Source of the DNA: Paenibacillus sophorae
GTDB taxonomy: Bacteria; Bacillota; Bacilli; Paenibacillales; Paenibacillaceae
Assembly: GCF_018966525.1 (NCBI RefSeq)
Contig: NZ_CP076607.1
Location: 2,852,001-2,916,000, forward strand
Direction: 5' to 3'
DNA: 64,000 nucleotides
Shown: positions 15,078-23,298 of the stretch, one piece after another
Layout: each line of letters opens with the position of its first letter
Position numbering within the stretch: the stretch's first letter is position 1
Notes under the pieces: generated by a model
Databases searched by the model: none
What the model was told of the DNA's origin: nothing
Seen by the model: the letters and a program-made list of their open reading frames with translations, nothing else
Position numbers and translations under genes: made by a program

Positions 15078-15902
15078 ATGAGACAATTATCGGATACCAT
15101 TTTACTGAATAACGGAGTTGCCATGCCGTGCTTCGGGTTGGGAACGTATAAGGCCGAGGGCAATGAGGTGGAAAATGCGGTGACGGCGGCGCTTGAACTG
15201 GGCTACCGGAGCATCGATACGGCGTCCCTGTACGGGAACGAGCATGAAGTGGGACGGGCAATTCGGGCCAGCGGTCTGCGGAGGGAAGACCTGTTCGTCA
15301 CGACCAAGATATGGAATGACGATCAGGGCTATGACCAGGCGTTGGCTGCTTTTGAGAAGAGCCGCGAAGCCCTGGGTCTTGAAGTGATCGACTTGTACCT
15401 GATTCATTGGCCGGGACTGAACAAATACAAGGAGACGTGGCGCGCGCTGGAGCGTCTGTATGAGGAAGGCAGTGTCCGCGCAATCGGCGTCAGCAATTTC
15501 CAGATTCACCATCTGGAGTCGCTGATGAATGACAGCAACACTGTTCCGGCGGTGAACCAGGTTGAGCTGCATCCCCGTCTAAGACAGCGGCCGCTGCATG
15601 ATTTCTGCTTGCTGAACAATATCCAGATCGAAGCCTGGGCGCCGCTTATGAAGGGGCAGCTGCAGGATAACGGAACGCTGACATCCATTGCGCGTTTGCA
15701 CGGCAAATCGGTCTCACAGGTCATTCTCCGCTGGGAATTGCAGCATGACATCGTCATTATTCCGAAATCCGTAACGTCTTCCCGTATTAAGGAGAATAGT
15801 GAGATTTTCGATTTCGAGTTATCCCAGGAGGAAATGGACGCTATCGATACTCTGGATACTGGGGAACGAATCGGCAGGCATCCGGACGAGTTGGTGTTCT
15901 AA
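15078..15902 (+). CDS. Aldo/keto reductase (YvgN/glyoxal reductase-like)
   Basis: NADPH-dependent carbonyl reductase of the AKR5 type, probably acting on methylglyoxal and other aldehydes. The 274-residue protein has the full catalytic tetrad: D47, Y52 (SIDTASLYGNE), K77 (TTKIW) and H110 (LIHWP). The cofactor site appears as IPKSVTSSRIKEN near residue 235. AGGAGCGGGTGATCCA precedes ATG 15078. It is a single-gene unit with an extended -10 promoter and a strong terminator at 15958. Substrate preference is inferred from family similarity only. Confidence 0.93.
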   Translation: MRQLSDTILLNNGVAMPCFGLGTYKAEGNEVENAVTAALELGYRSIDTASLYGNEHEVGRAIRASGLRREDLFVTTKIWNDDQGYDQALAAFEKSREALGLEVIDLYLIHWPGLNKYKETWRALERLYEEGSVRAIGVSNFQIHHLESLMNDSNTVPAVNQVELHPRLRQRPLHDFCLLNNIQIEAWAPLMKGQLQDNGTLTSIARLHGKSVSQVILRWELQHDIVIIPKSVTSSRIKENSEIFDFELSQEEMDAIDTLDTGERIGRHPDELVF

Positions 15903-15957
15903 GAAGCCGGAACTGTCGGCATTTGTGGAAGATTAACCGACTGACTATTTAAAGGAA

Positions 15958-15995
15958 ACAGGCAGGCCGCGGGGGACCGCAGCCTGCCTGTATTT
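15958..15995 (+). terminator. Terminator between the aldo/keto reductase and RlmL-like genes
   Basis: Ten-base stem ACAGGCAGGC/GCCTGCCTGT flanking a 14-base loop. The T-rich stretch after it is short (ATTTCG). It lies between convergent genes and could serve both. Confidence 0.75.
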
Positions 15996-16054
15996 CGTTC
16001 AGCGTATACAGCACTGCCGGAGATGATAGTCCGATCCGGTCTTAGCGCGTTCAA

Positions 16055-17212
16055 CTACTGCGAATCCGTCTCCTTCTTTGGCGCTCTTGGCGGCAGGGGA
16101 CCAAGGTACTGATAATACTGGCACTCGATCCGTCCGTTATAAAGCTTGCGCCGTTTGTCCGCTTTTCTGCCAAAATAATGCTCGAACTGCTTGGCCGGAC
16201 TGATGGCGAAGAACGACCAGGTAGGCAGGTGCAGCATCATCTGCCCAAACTGGCGTGTGAGCTTCTCCACTTCCTTGTCGTCGCTCAGCCGCTCCCCGTA
16301 AGGCGGATTGGTGATGATACAGCCATATTCGCCTTCCGGCCTTGCTTTGGAGGCGGGCAGGACGGAGAAGGTGATTTCACCGGACAGGCCCGCGCTCTTG
16401 GCGGCGGCCTGCGCGATTTCAATCGCCTTCGGATCAATGTCGCTGCCGGTCAACTGCAGCGGAGAATCGTCGCGGACGGCGTCGAACGCTTCTTCGCGGG
16501 CGGTCTGCCACGCTTCCGGCGGAATCGCCGGCCAGTGCTCGGACGGGAAAGAGCGCCGGAGCCCCGGAGCGATATTCCAGGCCATCATGGCCGCTTCGAT
16601 CAGAAATGTGCCCGAGCCGCAGCAGGGGTCATAGAGAGGGCGGCTGCCGTTCCAGCGGCTGAGCTTCAGCAGCGCGGCGGCCATTGTTTCTTTGATCGGC
16701 GCTTCTGTAACCAGCTTGCGGTAGCCGCGCTTATGCAGCGCAGGGCCGGTAGTGTCCAGCGTAATCAATGCGATATCATTCAGCAGCGTAACCTCGATGA
16801 CGTACCGCGGACCGTTCTCGGGAAACCAGTCGGTGCGGTAATACTGCTTCATTTTTTCGACGACCGCTTTTTTGACAATGCCCTGCGCGGCCGGGACGCT
16901 GGTGAGCTGCGACTTGTGCGAGCGTCCCTCTACGGGGAATTCGCCATGCTCGGGAATCCAATCCTGCCAGGGTAGCGCTTTGACCCCTTCGAACAGCTCG
17001 TCAAAAGTTTTAGCCGGAAATTGCCCCATTTTGATCAGGACCCGGTCCGAGGTGCGCAGCCACAGGTTGCAGCGGCAAATATCGATAATATCTCCGCTGA
17101 AGAGAACACGGCCGTTCTCGGTAGTCGTTTCATAACCCAATTCATTTAATTCGCGTGCGACGACAGCCTCCAGTCCCATTGGGGCGGTGGCAATCAACTG
17201 CAGTTTGCTCAA
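16055..17212 (-). CDS. ypsC: THUMP-domain rRNA methyltransferase (YpsC/RlmL N-terminal type)
   Basis: SAM-dependent RNA methyltransferase predicted to make m2G in 23S rRNA, by analogy with the N-terminal half of E. coli RlmL. The 385-residue protein begins with the family start SKLQLIATAPMGLEAVVARE. A THUMP RNA-binding domain covers residues about 45-155, and the Rossmann methyltransferase domain has motif I DPCCGSGTFLIEA and catalytic NPPYGERL near residue 300. TTG 17212 gives the length of Bacillus YpsC and has GGAG about ten bases upstream; a longer frame to 17263 has no signal. A possible third copy of the two-hairpin repeat lies in its leader. Confidence 0.9.
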   Translation of the reverse strand: MSKLQLIATAPMGLEAVVARELNELGYETTTENGRVLFSGDIIDICRCNLWLRTSDRVLIKMGQFPAKTFDELFEGVKALPWQDWIPEHGEFPVEGRSHKSQLTSVPAAQGIVKKAVVEKMKQYYRTDWFPENGPRYVIEVTLLNDIALITLDTTGPALHKRGYRKLVTEAPIKETMAAALLKLSRWNGSRPLYDPCCGSGTFLIEAAMMAWNIAPGLRRSFPSEHWPAIPPEAWQTAREEAFDAVRDDSPLQLTGSDIDPKAIEIAQAAAKSAGLSGEITFSVLPASKARPEGEYGCIITNPPYGERLSDDKEVEKLTRQFGQMMLHLPTWSFFAISPAKQFEHYFGRKADKRRKLYNGRIECQYYQYLGPLPPRAPKKETDSQ

Positions 17213-17262
17213 GAATCTCAACTCCGTTGCTTGTAGGTATGTGAGTAAAGCCAGTACAATCA

Positions 17263-17340
17263 AGTAGAAACGTCCGGTGCCTCCCTTTAGGGGCAGACCT
17301 GCATCTCGTAGACAGTTATACTTAATATTTCAAGTATAGG
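17263..17340 (-). repeat. Possible divergent third copy of the two-hairpin repeat
   Basis: Read on the minus strand, a hairpin ATACTT...AAGTAT is followed by TCTACGAGA, then a second hairpin with CTAAAGGGA in the loop/stem region closed by GAGATG/CGTTTC pairs. The ACGAGA link, CTAA-GG core and GTTTCT end match copies 1 and 2, but the left half has diverged in sequence. It sits 50 bp upstream of the ypsC-like start on the same strand. Confidence 0.4.
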
Positions 17341-17431
17341 CGAAGGAAGGACGCACCACAACGTCCCGATTGCCCGGGGGACGGCATTGCTTCCCTACAT
17401 ATGTAGAATGTGAACAAAAAGGAGATCAGAT

Positions 17432-18079
17432 ATGCTTAATCAAGAACAATACTTTAATCAAGAGATATACAGTGAGCAGCTATATACGGAGGATGAACTT
17501 CTGCTGTCGGTAAAAAAGGCCATCCGTGCAGGCGGCATGCCCGAAGTGTCGATTGCGCCGGGTTACGGAAGGCTGCTGAGCATGCTCGTTTCGCTATCCC
17601 GCGCATCCAGCGTGCTGGAGATTGGAGCGCTTGGCGGATACAGCGGCATTTGCCTCGCTAGAGGCCTGGCTTCGGGAGGAACGCTAACCTCTTTGGAACT
17701 GAAGCCGGAATATGCCGAGATGGCACGCCGCCATCTGGAACTTGCCGGGTTCGGCGGCATGGCCGAATATCGGACAGGCCCCGCTCTGGACAGTCTTGCC
17801 CGGCTGGCGGAGGAAGGAAGAACGTTCGATTTCTTTTTTATCGACGCCGACAAGGAGAACTATCCGAACTATCTGGAATACGCGATACTGCTGGCGAAGC
17901 CGGGAGCGGTCATCGCGGGCGATAATATCTTCCTGCGCGGACGTACCCTGAATACGGACAAGAACGGACCTGCGGTGCAGGCGATGCGCCGTTTTAACGA
18001 AATGATCGCGGGTGACAGCCGGCTTGCCAGCACGCTGCTGCCCGCTTATGACGGACTCGCTCTTGCGATAGTGAAATAA
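17432..18079 (+). CDS. O-methyltransferase family 3 (YrrM/CCoAOMT-like)
   Basis: A 215-residue SAM-dependent O-methyltransferase. Motif I VLEIGALGGYSGICLA (about residues 61-76) and the acidic residue of LTSLELKPEY bind SAM. The metal-site motif FDFFFIDADKENYPNYLEY and GDNIFLRG match the cation-dependent caffeoyl-CoA type. The natural acceptor in bacteria is usually unknown; catechol-like compounds and 5-hydroxyuridine of tRNA (TrmR) are both seen in related proteins, so an RNA substrate is possible. AAAGGAG precedes ATG 17432. It converges on the MFS gene with a 32 bp gap and no visible terminator. Confidence 0.9.
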   Translation: MLNQEQYFNQEIYSEQLYTEDELLLSVKKAIRAGGMPEVSIAPGYGRLLSMLVSLSRASSVLEIGALGGYSGICLARGLASGGTLTSLELKPEYAEMARRHLELAGFGGMAEYRTGPALDSLARLAEEGRTFDFFFIDADKENYPNYLEYAILLAKPGAVIAGDNIFLRGRTLNTDKNGPAVQAMRRFNEMIAGDSRLASTLLPAYDGLALAIVK

Positions 18080-18111
18080 AGGCGGAGCGGGCCGGAAATT
18101 TTAGTAGTTAG

Positions 18112-19338
18112 TTAACGAAACAGCCTCAGCGGGGCAGCCTTGTACAGCATGAAACGGACCCATATCGTATTGAGCAGCAGCATGGCGCCAGAGACGATGA
18201 ACAGGCCTTCGATGCCTATATACCCAGCCAGGAAGCCGCCGATCAGCGATCCCAACATGTTGCCGAGGGCCAGCGTGCTGCTGTTGAAGCCGAAAGCCCG
18301 GCTCTCCTTGCCATCCGGTGTATAAGAACGGATCAGGGCGTTTACGCTCGGAAGAAGTCCGCCCATGAAGACGCCCATTAGAAAGCGGACGAATATGAGC
18401 TGCCAGACGCTGCCGACGAACGCCTGCGGAATAACAAACAGGGCAGCGCCGATCAGAGCGTAGGTCAGAATCCGGTGGGCGCCGACCTTATCGCTGAGTT
18501 TGCCGAGTACCGGCGAGGCAATCATATTCGAGACCCCTGTCACGGCGGTGACCACACCTGCCCAGAACGCGATATTGACAGCGGTCCCATGCAGCCTCTC
18601 GACATATAAGGGCAGCAAGGCCATCGGGCTGATCATGGCGAACTGGATCAGGAACGTGACGGCGAACAGCGCCGGAAGCTGCGGAACCTTGATGAGGTCT
18701 TTTAATCCTTCAAACGTGGATACCTGCGGCTTGTGAGCGGCTTCCTCGCGGTTGAAATTCTCTTTAACCAGGAACATGGCGAGCAGAGTGGCGATGGACA
18801 GCAGCAGGCCAATCACGTAAAAAATCGGACGGAATCCGATCCAGTCCGCCAGCAGTCCGCCGATCAGCGGTCCGAGAATCGTTCCGGCCACGGAGCCGGA
18901 CTGCATAAGGCCCATAGAGAAGCCCATCCGATGCTTCGGCGTCGTCCCCGAGACGAGCGAGATGGAAGCGGGATTGAATCCGGAGATGGTGCCGTTGAGC
19001 AGCCGGAGAAGGAGCAGCTGCCAGGGCGTCTGCGCAAAGCCCATCATCGTGATGACGATTGCCATGCCAAAACCGGATCGCAGCAGCATGATTTTACGGC
19101 CATATTTGTCGGAAAGCGAGCCCCACAGCGGCTGAAACAGAAACGAAGTCATAAAGTTGGCGGAAAAAATAATACCGGCCCAAATCCCGACGGCATCCCC
19201 ACGGACGCCGAGGTCCTTGGCCAGATAGAGCGACAGAAACGGGGTAATCATCGTCATCCCGGCATTCACCAGAAATTGTCCAAACCAAAGCACATAGAGA
19301 TTGATCTGCCAAGTCTCCCAAGTTTTCCACTTTTTCAA
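18112..19338 (-). CDS. MFS transporter, multidrug efflux type (MdtG/DHA1-like)
   Basis: A 408-residue proton-coupled exporter with about twelve membrane helices. The loop 2-3 motif A appears as GSLSDKYGRKIML and its repeat in the second half as GKLSDKVGAHRIL. Motif C of antiporters is visible as GSVAGTILGPLIGGLLAD. The start is taken as TTG 19338 (MKKWKTWETWQINLYVLWFG) with AAAGGATG upstream; a TTG at 19359 would place the ribosome-binding site inside the gene. Substrates are not predictable. It is divergent from hemE with a 206 bp intergenic region. Confidence 0.9.
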   Translation of the reverse strand: MKKWKTWETWQINLYVLWFGQFLVNAGMTMITPFLSLYLAKDLGVRGDAVGIWAGIIFSANFMTSFLFQPLWGSLSDKYGRKIMLLRSGFGMAIVITMMGFAQTPWQLLLLRLLNGTISGFNPASISLVSGTTPKHRMGFSMGLMQSGSVAGTILGPLIGGLLADWIGFRPIFYVIGLLLSIATLLAMFLVKENFNREEAAHKPQVSTFEGLKDLIKVPQLPALFAVTFLIQFAMISPMALLPLYVERLHGTAVNIAFWAGVVTAVTGVSNMIASPVLGKLSDKVGAHRILTYALIGAALFVIPQAFVGSVWQLIFVRFLMGVFMGGLLPSVNALIRSYTPDGKESRAFGFNSSTLALGNMLGSLIGGFLAGYIGIEGLFIVSGAMLLLNTIWVRFMLYKAAPLRLFR

Positions 19339-19473
19339 TGTGCTTTCACATCCTTTCAAAATTCAAACAGTTCACAAAGATGACATTCTAGTAGTATACC
19401 ATAATTTTCTTTGGAACCGGAGACGCATTCCGTCCTTTGTCAAGTAATTGTCATGGCTTGTAAGGTGTGACGG

Positions 19474-19502
19474 TTGTTACATTCTTTTAAAAAGGGCATA
19501 AT
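19474..19502 (+). promoter_or_regulatory. Candidate sigma-A promoter of the hem operon
   Basis: TTGTTA (19474-19479), 17 bp spacer, CATAAT (19497-19502), 42 bp before the hemE start. Confidence 0.55.
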
Positions 19503-19544
19503 ATAATTTGAGAAAATTTTATCTAAACTTATGGAGATCTTATC

Positions 19545-20612
19545 ATGACCTATAACGATACTTTTATCCGGGCCTGCAAGAAGCAGGAGACGGAGCATAT
19601 CCCTGTGTGGTATATGCGGCAAGCAGGCCGCTACGATCCCGAATACCGGAAGATCAAGGAAAAGTATTCACTGCTTGAAATCAGCCGGCAGCCTGAATTG
19701 GCGGCGGAAATTACGATGATGCCGGTGCGTAAACTGGGCGTTGATGCGGCCATTCTATATTCAGACATCATGAATCCGGTTGCCTCTATCGGGGTGGAAT
19801 TCGACATTGTGCAAAATATCGGGCCTGTGATTGAGCATCCGATCCGCAGCGGAACCGACGTAGAGAGGCTGAAGCCGGTGGATGTGGAAGGCGATCTCGG
19901 CCATATTTTGGAAACGATCGCAATTCTGGATAAAGAACTGAAGGTGCCGCTGATTACATTTGCCGGCGCTCCCTTTACGATTGCCAGCTATCTAATAGAA
20001 GGCCGCCCATCCAAGAGCTATATTCGCACTAAAGAGCTGATGTACACGCAGCCCAGTGTCTGGGAGATGCTGATGGACAAGCTCGGCGACATGGTTATCG
20101 CTTATCTGCGGGCTCATGTCCGCAGTGGAGGCAAGGCGTTTCAATTATTCGACAGCTGGGTGGGGGCCTTGTCGCCGCAGGATTTTGAAGTCTTTGTTCT
20201 GCCGACGGTCTCCCGTATTTTTGCCGAATTATCCGATTTAGATGTGCCCAAAATCTATTTTCCCGGCGTGAGCTCCGGCGAACTGCTGTCCACCCTTACG
20301 GGACTTCAAGCGGATGTGATTGGTCTCGACTGGCGGGTGTCGCTGGACGAAGGCCGGCGCAGAACCGACGGGAATTTTGCGATGCAGGGCAATCTTGATC
20401 CTTACATCCTGACCGCTCCGATGGAACTTATCAAGGATCGCGCGAAAGCCCTAATTGATGAAGGCATTCGTAAGCCCGGCTTTGTGTTCAACCTGGGGCA
20501 CGGTCTGTTCCCCGAGGCGTCGCTGGACAAGCTGCGTGAATTGACGGAGTACGTCCACGACTATTCCAAGGAAGCGCTGGCGCTCAAGGAAGCCTCAAGG
20601 CTTCGCTCCTGA
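19545..20612 (+). CDS. hemE: Uroporphyrinogen decarboxylase
   Basis: Decarboxylates the four acetate side chains of uroporphyrinogen III to give coproporphyrinogen III. The 355-residue protein carries the signature PVWYMRQAGRYDPEYR near the N-terminus, the catalytic Asp in ILYSDIMNP, and the later motif FAGAPFTIASYLIEG. Its length is typical. GGAGATCTTATC precedes ATG 19545. It is the first gene of hemE-hemH-hemY. In Firmicutes its product feeds the coproporphyrin-dependent branch, in which iron is inserted before the final decarboxylations. Confidence 0.97.
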   Translation: MTYNDTFIRACKKQETEHIPVWYMRQAGRYDPEYRKIKEKYSLLEISRQPELAAEITMMPVRKLGVDAAILYSDIMNPVASIGVEFDIVQNIGPVIEHPIRSGTDVERLKPVDVEGDLGHILETIAILDKELKVPLITFAGAPFTIASYLIEGRPSKSYIRTKELMYTQPSVWEMLMDKLGDMVIAYLRAHVRSGGKAFQLFDSWVGALSPQDFEVFVLPTVSRIFAELSDLDVPKIYFPGVSSGELLSTLTGLQADVIGLDWRVSLDEGRRRTDGNFAMQGNLDPYILTAPMELIKDRAKALIDEGIRKPGFVFNLGHGLFPEASLDKLRELTEYVHDYSKEALALKEASRLRS

Positions 20613-20650
20613 AAATCGCTCATAATTAATCGCAAAGAGGTGATCCCCAC

Positions 20651-21607
20651 GTGACAACACAAATCGGCGTTCTCGTTATGTCCTACGGCACTCCTGAAAG
20701 CCTGGAGGGTGTTAAGTCCTATTATACGCATATCCGGCGCGGCAATCCGCCATCGGCGGAACAGCTGAAAGATCTGAAGGACCGCTATGAAGCCATAGTA
20801 GGCGGAGTGTTCCCGCTGCGGGAAAATACGGACCGTCAGGTAAAGGCGCTGCAGGAAGCGCTAAACCGAGATAATAAGGACAAGGATGTCGAATATATTT
20901 GCTTTCAGGGCCTAAAGCACGCTCGTCCTTTCATTGAGGATGGAGTGGAGCGAATGGCGGAGAGCGGCATCAACCAGGCGGTGGGCATCGTGCTCGCTCC
21001 GCATTATTCGGTCATGAGTGTCGGTGGCTACATCAAACGGGCCAAAGAAAAAGCGGAAAGCAGCGGCATCCAAATGACATTTGTGCAAAGCTACCATCTT
21101 CATCCGCAGCTTATCGAAGCGCTTAGCCGGCGCGTATCCGCAAGGCTGGACCAGTACGAGGAAGCGGGCGCGAACCGGGAGGACGTTCGGGTGCTTTTCA
21201 GCGCCCACAGCCTGCCGGAGCGAATTCTCTCCATGGGCGATCCATACCGGGATCAGCTGCTCGAGACTTCAAAGGCCGTTGCGGAGCAAACCGGGGTTAC
21301 TTCGTGGCAGTTCACTTGGCAAAGCGCCGGAAGAACGGCGGAGCCCTGGCTTGGGCCGGATATTCTCGATACGCTCCGCGAGCTGAGCAAGGAACAGGTG
21401 GAATACGTGCTGTCCGCCCCGATCGGATTCGTATCCGACCATCTCGAGGTACTGTACGATCTGGATATTGAAGCCCAAAGCGTTGCTGCCGAGTTGGATA
21501 TGCGTCTGATGCGGATTGAATCGCTGAACAACGACCCATCTTTTATGGCGGTGCTGAGCGACGTGGTGCGGGACCGGGCTGGCGAACTGAAGGCAGGACG
21601 GCCATGA
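20651..21607 (+). CDS. hemH: Coproporphyrin ferrochelatase
   Basis: Inserts ferrous iron into coproporphyrin III in Gram-positive bacteria (CpfC activity). The 318-residue protein starts with GVLVMSYGTPESLEGVKSYY, has the iron-site His in LFSAHSLPERI, and the conserved glutamate in VLSAPIGFVSDHLEVLYDLD. It lacks the [2Fe-2S] extension of other lineages. Start GTG 20651 is preceded by AAAGAGGTGATC. It follows hemE by 38 bp and overlaps hemY by four bases (ATGA), which implies translational coupling. Confidence 0.96.
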   Translation: MTTQIGVLVMSYGTPESLEGVKSYYTHIRRGNPPSAEQLKDLKDRYEAIVGGVFPLRENTDRQVKALQEALNRDNKDKDVEYICFQGLKHARPFIEDGVERMAESGINQAVGIVLAPHYSVMSVGGYIKRAKEKAESSGIQMTFVQSYHLHPQLIEALSRRVSARLDQYEEAGANREDVRVLFSAHSLPERILSMGDPYRDQLLETSKAVAEQTGVTSWQFTWQSAGRTAEPWLGPDILDTLRELSKEQVEYVLSAPIGFVSDHLEVLYDLDIEAQSVAAELDMRLMRIESLNNDPSFMAVLSDVVRDRAGELKAGRP

Positions 21608-23097
21608 ACGGAGCTTCACGCAAAGTCGTCATTATCGGTGGAGGACTGAGCGGCCTAAGCGCCGCTTTTTACGTACGCAAATATTATAAAGAAGCCGGCA
21701 TCCGGCCGGAAATTGTCATTCTCGAGAAAGAGCGGAGCCTTGGCGGGAAAATTGAGACCCTGCATAAGGACGGTTTCGTCATCGAAAAAGGGCCGGATTC
21801 ATTCCTGGCCCGCAAGCAGGAAATGAGCGACCTGGCGAAAGAATTGGAGATCGACCATGAGCTGGTTACGACCAATCCGAACGCCAAGAAGACATATATC
21901 TTGCAACGCGGCAAGCTGCTTCCGATGCCAGCCGGCCTTATGCTGGGCATTCCTACGGATATTAAGCCCTTTATAGGGAGTAGGCTCCTCTCCTTTCCCG
22001 GCAAGCTCCGCGCGCTGATGGATTTCGTTATTCCGCCCCGGCGTTCGAAGGAGGACGAGCCGCTCGGAGAGCTGATTGAGCGGCGTTTCGGCACAGAGGT
22101 GCTGGAGAACTTGACGGAGCCCCTCTTGGCCGGTATTTATGCGGCGGATATGCGCAAGATCAGCCTGCAGGCGACCTTTCCGCAGTTCGGTGAGATTGAG
22201 CGGCAGTACGGCAGCCTGATTCGCGGGATGATGACGGGGAAAAAGCCTCAGGAGACGCATACCGGCACGAAAAAGAGCATGTTCCTGACCTTCCGTCAGG
22301 GCCTGCAAAGCCTCGTGCATGCACTTGTGCATGAGCTTCATGATGTGGAGCAGCGCACGGAAACCGCCGCGATTGCTATTTATGACCGGATTGCCGAAAC
22401 GAATATCGGCACGACCGAGGCCGAGGGAGCGGCGGCCCAGGCTGCTTTGGAATCAGCTGCTTCTCCGCAAGCGCGCTACGCGGTAGAACTGGGGAACGGC
22501 GACTTGCTGCCTGCGGACGACATCTATATCACGGTTCCCAATTTCGCGGCGGCCGAGCTGCTGCGTCCGCATGTTGATGTATCGGCATTGGACGCGGTAA
22601 ACTATGTATCGGTAGCCAATGTAGTTATGGCCTTTTCCGGCAAAGAAATGGACGGCAATTTCGACGGCTCGGGCTTCCTGGTTCCCCGGAAGGAAGGACG
22701 GAATATTACGGCCTGCACCTGGACTTCGGCCAAATGGCTGCATACGAGTCCCGATGACAAGGTGCTGCTGCGCTGTTATGTCGGACGTTCAGGCGACGAG
22801 CAGAATGTGCAGCTGCCGGACGAAGCGCTGGAAGAGTTGGTGCGCAAGGATCTGCGCGAGGTTATGGGCATCACGGCCCAGCCGTTATTCACGGAAATTA
22901 CGCGTCTGCCGAACTCGATGCCGCAGTACCCCGTTGGGCATCCGGCTGCAATTGCAGGGCTCCGCAGCGATCTGGCGGCCGTTCTTCCGGGCGTGCACGT
23001 ATTTGGTGCCGGATATGACGGAATCGGCATGCCGGACTGCATCAAATTTGCGAAGCTTACGGCGAAGGCGGCTGCCGAAGGCCTGCAAGCGAACTAA
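21604..23097 (+). CDS. hemY: Coproporphyrinogen/protoporphyrinogen III oxidase (HemY/CgoX)
   Basis: FAD enzyme that oxidises coproporphyrinogen III to coproporphyrin III in the Gram-positive haem route. The 497-residue protein begins with the dinucleotide-binding motif VIIGGGLSGLSAAFY (about residues 9-23) and the GG doublet region SLGGKIETL. The C-terminal FAD motif appears as HVFGAGYDGIGMPDCIKFAK. The segment around residues 240-295 holds a low-similarity Ala/Glu-rich insertion (TTEAEGAAAQAALESAA) not typical of the core family. Its ATG overlaps the hemH stop. A terminator follows at 23135. Confidence 0.95.
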   Translation: MNGASRKVVIIGGGLSGLSAAFYVRKYYKEAGIRPEIVILEKERSLGGKIETLHKDGFVIEKGPDSFLARKQEMSDLAKELEIDHELVTTNPNAKKTYILQRGKLLPMPAGLMLGIPTDIKPFIGSRLLSFPGKLRALMDFVIPPRRSKEDEPLGELIERRFGTEVLENLTEPLLAGIYAADMRKISLQATFPQFGEIERQYGSLIRGMMTGKKPQETHTGTKKSMFLTFRQGLQSLVHALVHELHDVEQRTETAAIAIYDRIAETNIGTTEAEGAAAQAALESAASPQARYAVELGNGDLLPADDIYITVPNFAAAELLRPHVDVSALDAVNYVSVANVVMAFSGKEMDGNFDGSGFLVPRKEGRNITACTWTSAKWLHTSPDDKVLLRCYVGRSGDEQNVQLPDEALEELVRKDLREVMGITAQPLFTEITRLPNSMPQYPVGHPAAIAGLRSDLAAVLPGVHVFGAGYDGIGMPDCIKFAKLTAKAAAEGLQAN

Positions 23098-23134
23098 TCT
23101 TCATACCTTATCATATGATCTCGATATCAGCTTT

Positions 23135-23180
23135 ACGGCGAAGCTTGGGTTCTGCCCCCGCTTCGCCGTTTTTGTTTTTA
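23135..23180 (+). terminator. Rho-independent terminator of the hem operon
   Basis: Ten-base stem ACGGCGAAGC/GCTTCGCCGT with a 15-base loop followed by TTTTTGTTTTT. Confidence 0.9.
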
Positions 23181-23253
23181 CAGCATGTTATTCGGGAGAC
23201 ATGAGGCCTTTTTCCTTCTTCATTCTTGCTTGTTCGGGGGAGATTGATAGATA

Positions 23254-23262
23254 TGATATAAT
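23254..23262 (+). promoter_or_regulatory. Extended -10 promoter element upstream of the capA-like gene
   Basis: TG-A-TATAAT, 37 bp before the start codon at 23299. The same nine-base motif occurs at 15019 and 43169. Confidence 0.5.
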
Positions 23263-23298
23263 AGAACGAGTTTAGCGGGTAAAGGAGTCAGAACACAT

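Noticed and set aside
16178..16975. 265-codon frame antisense to the RlmL-like gene
   Set aside because: No start signal or homology; arises from codon bias of the true gene.
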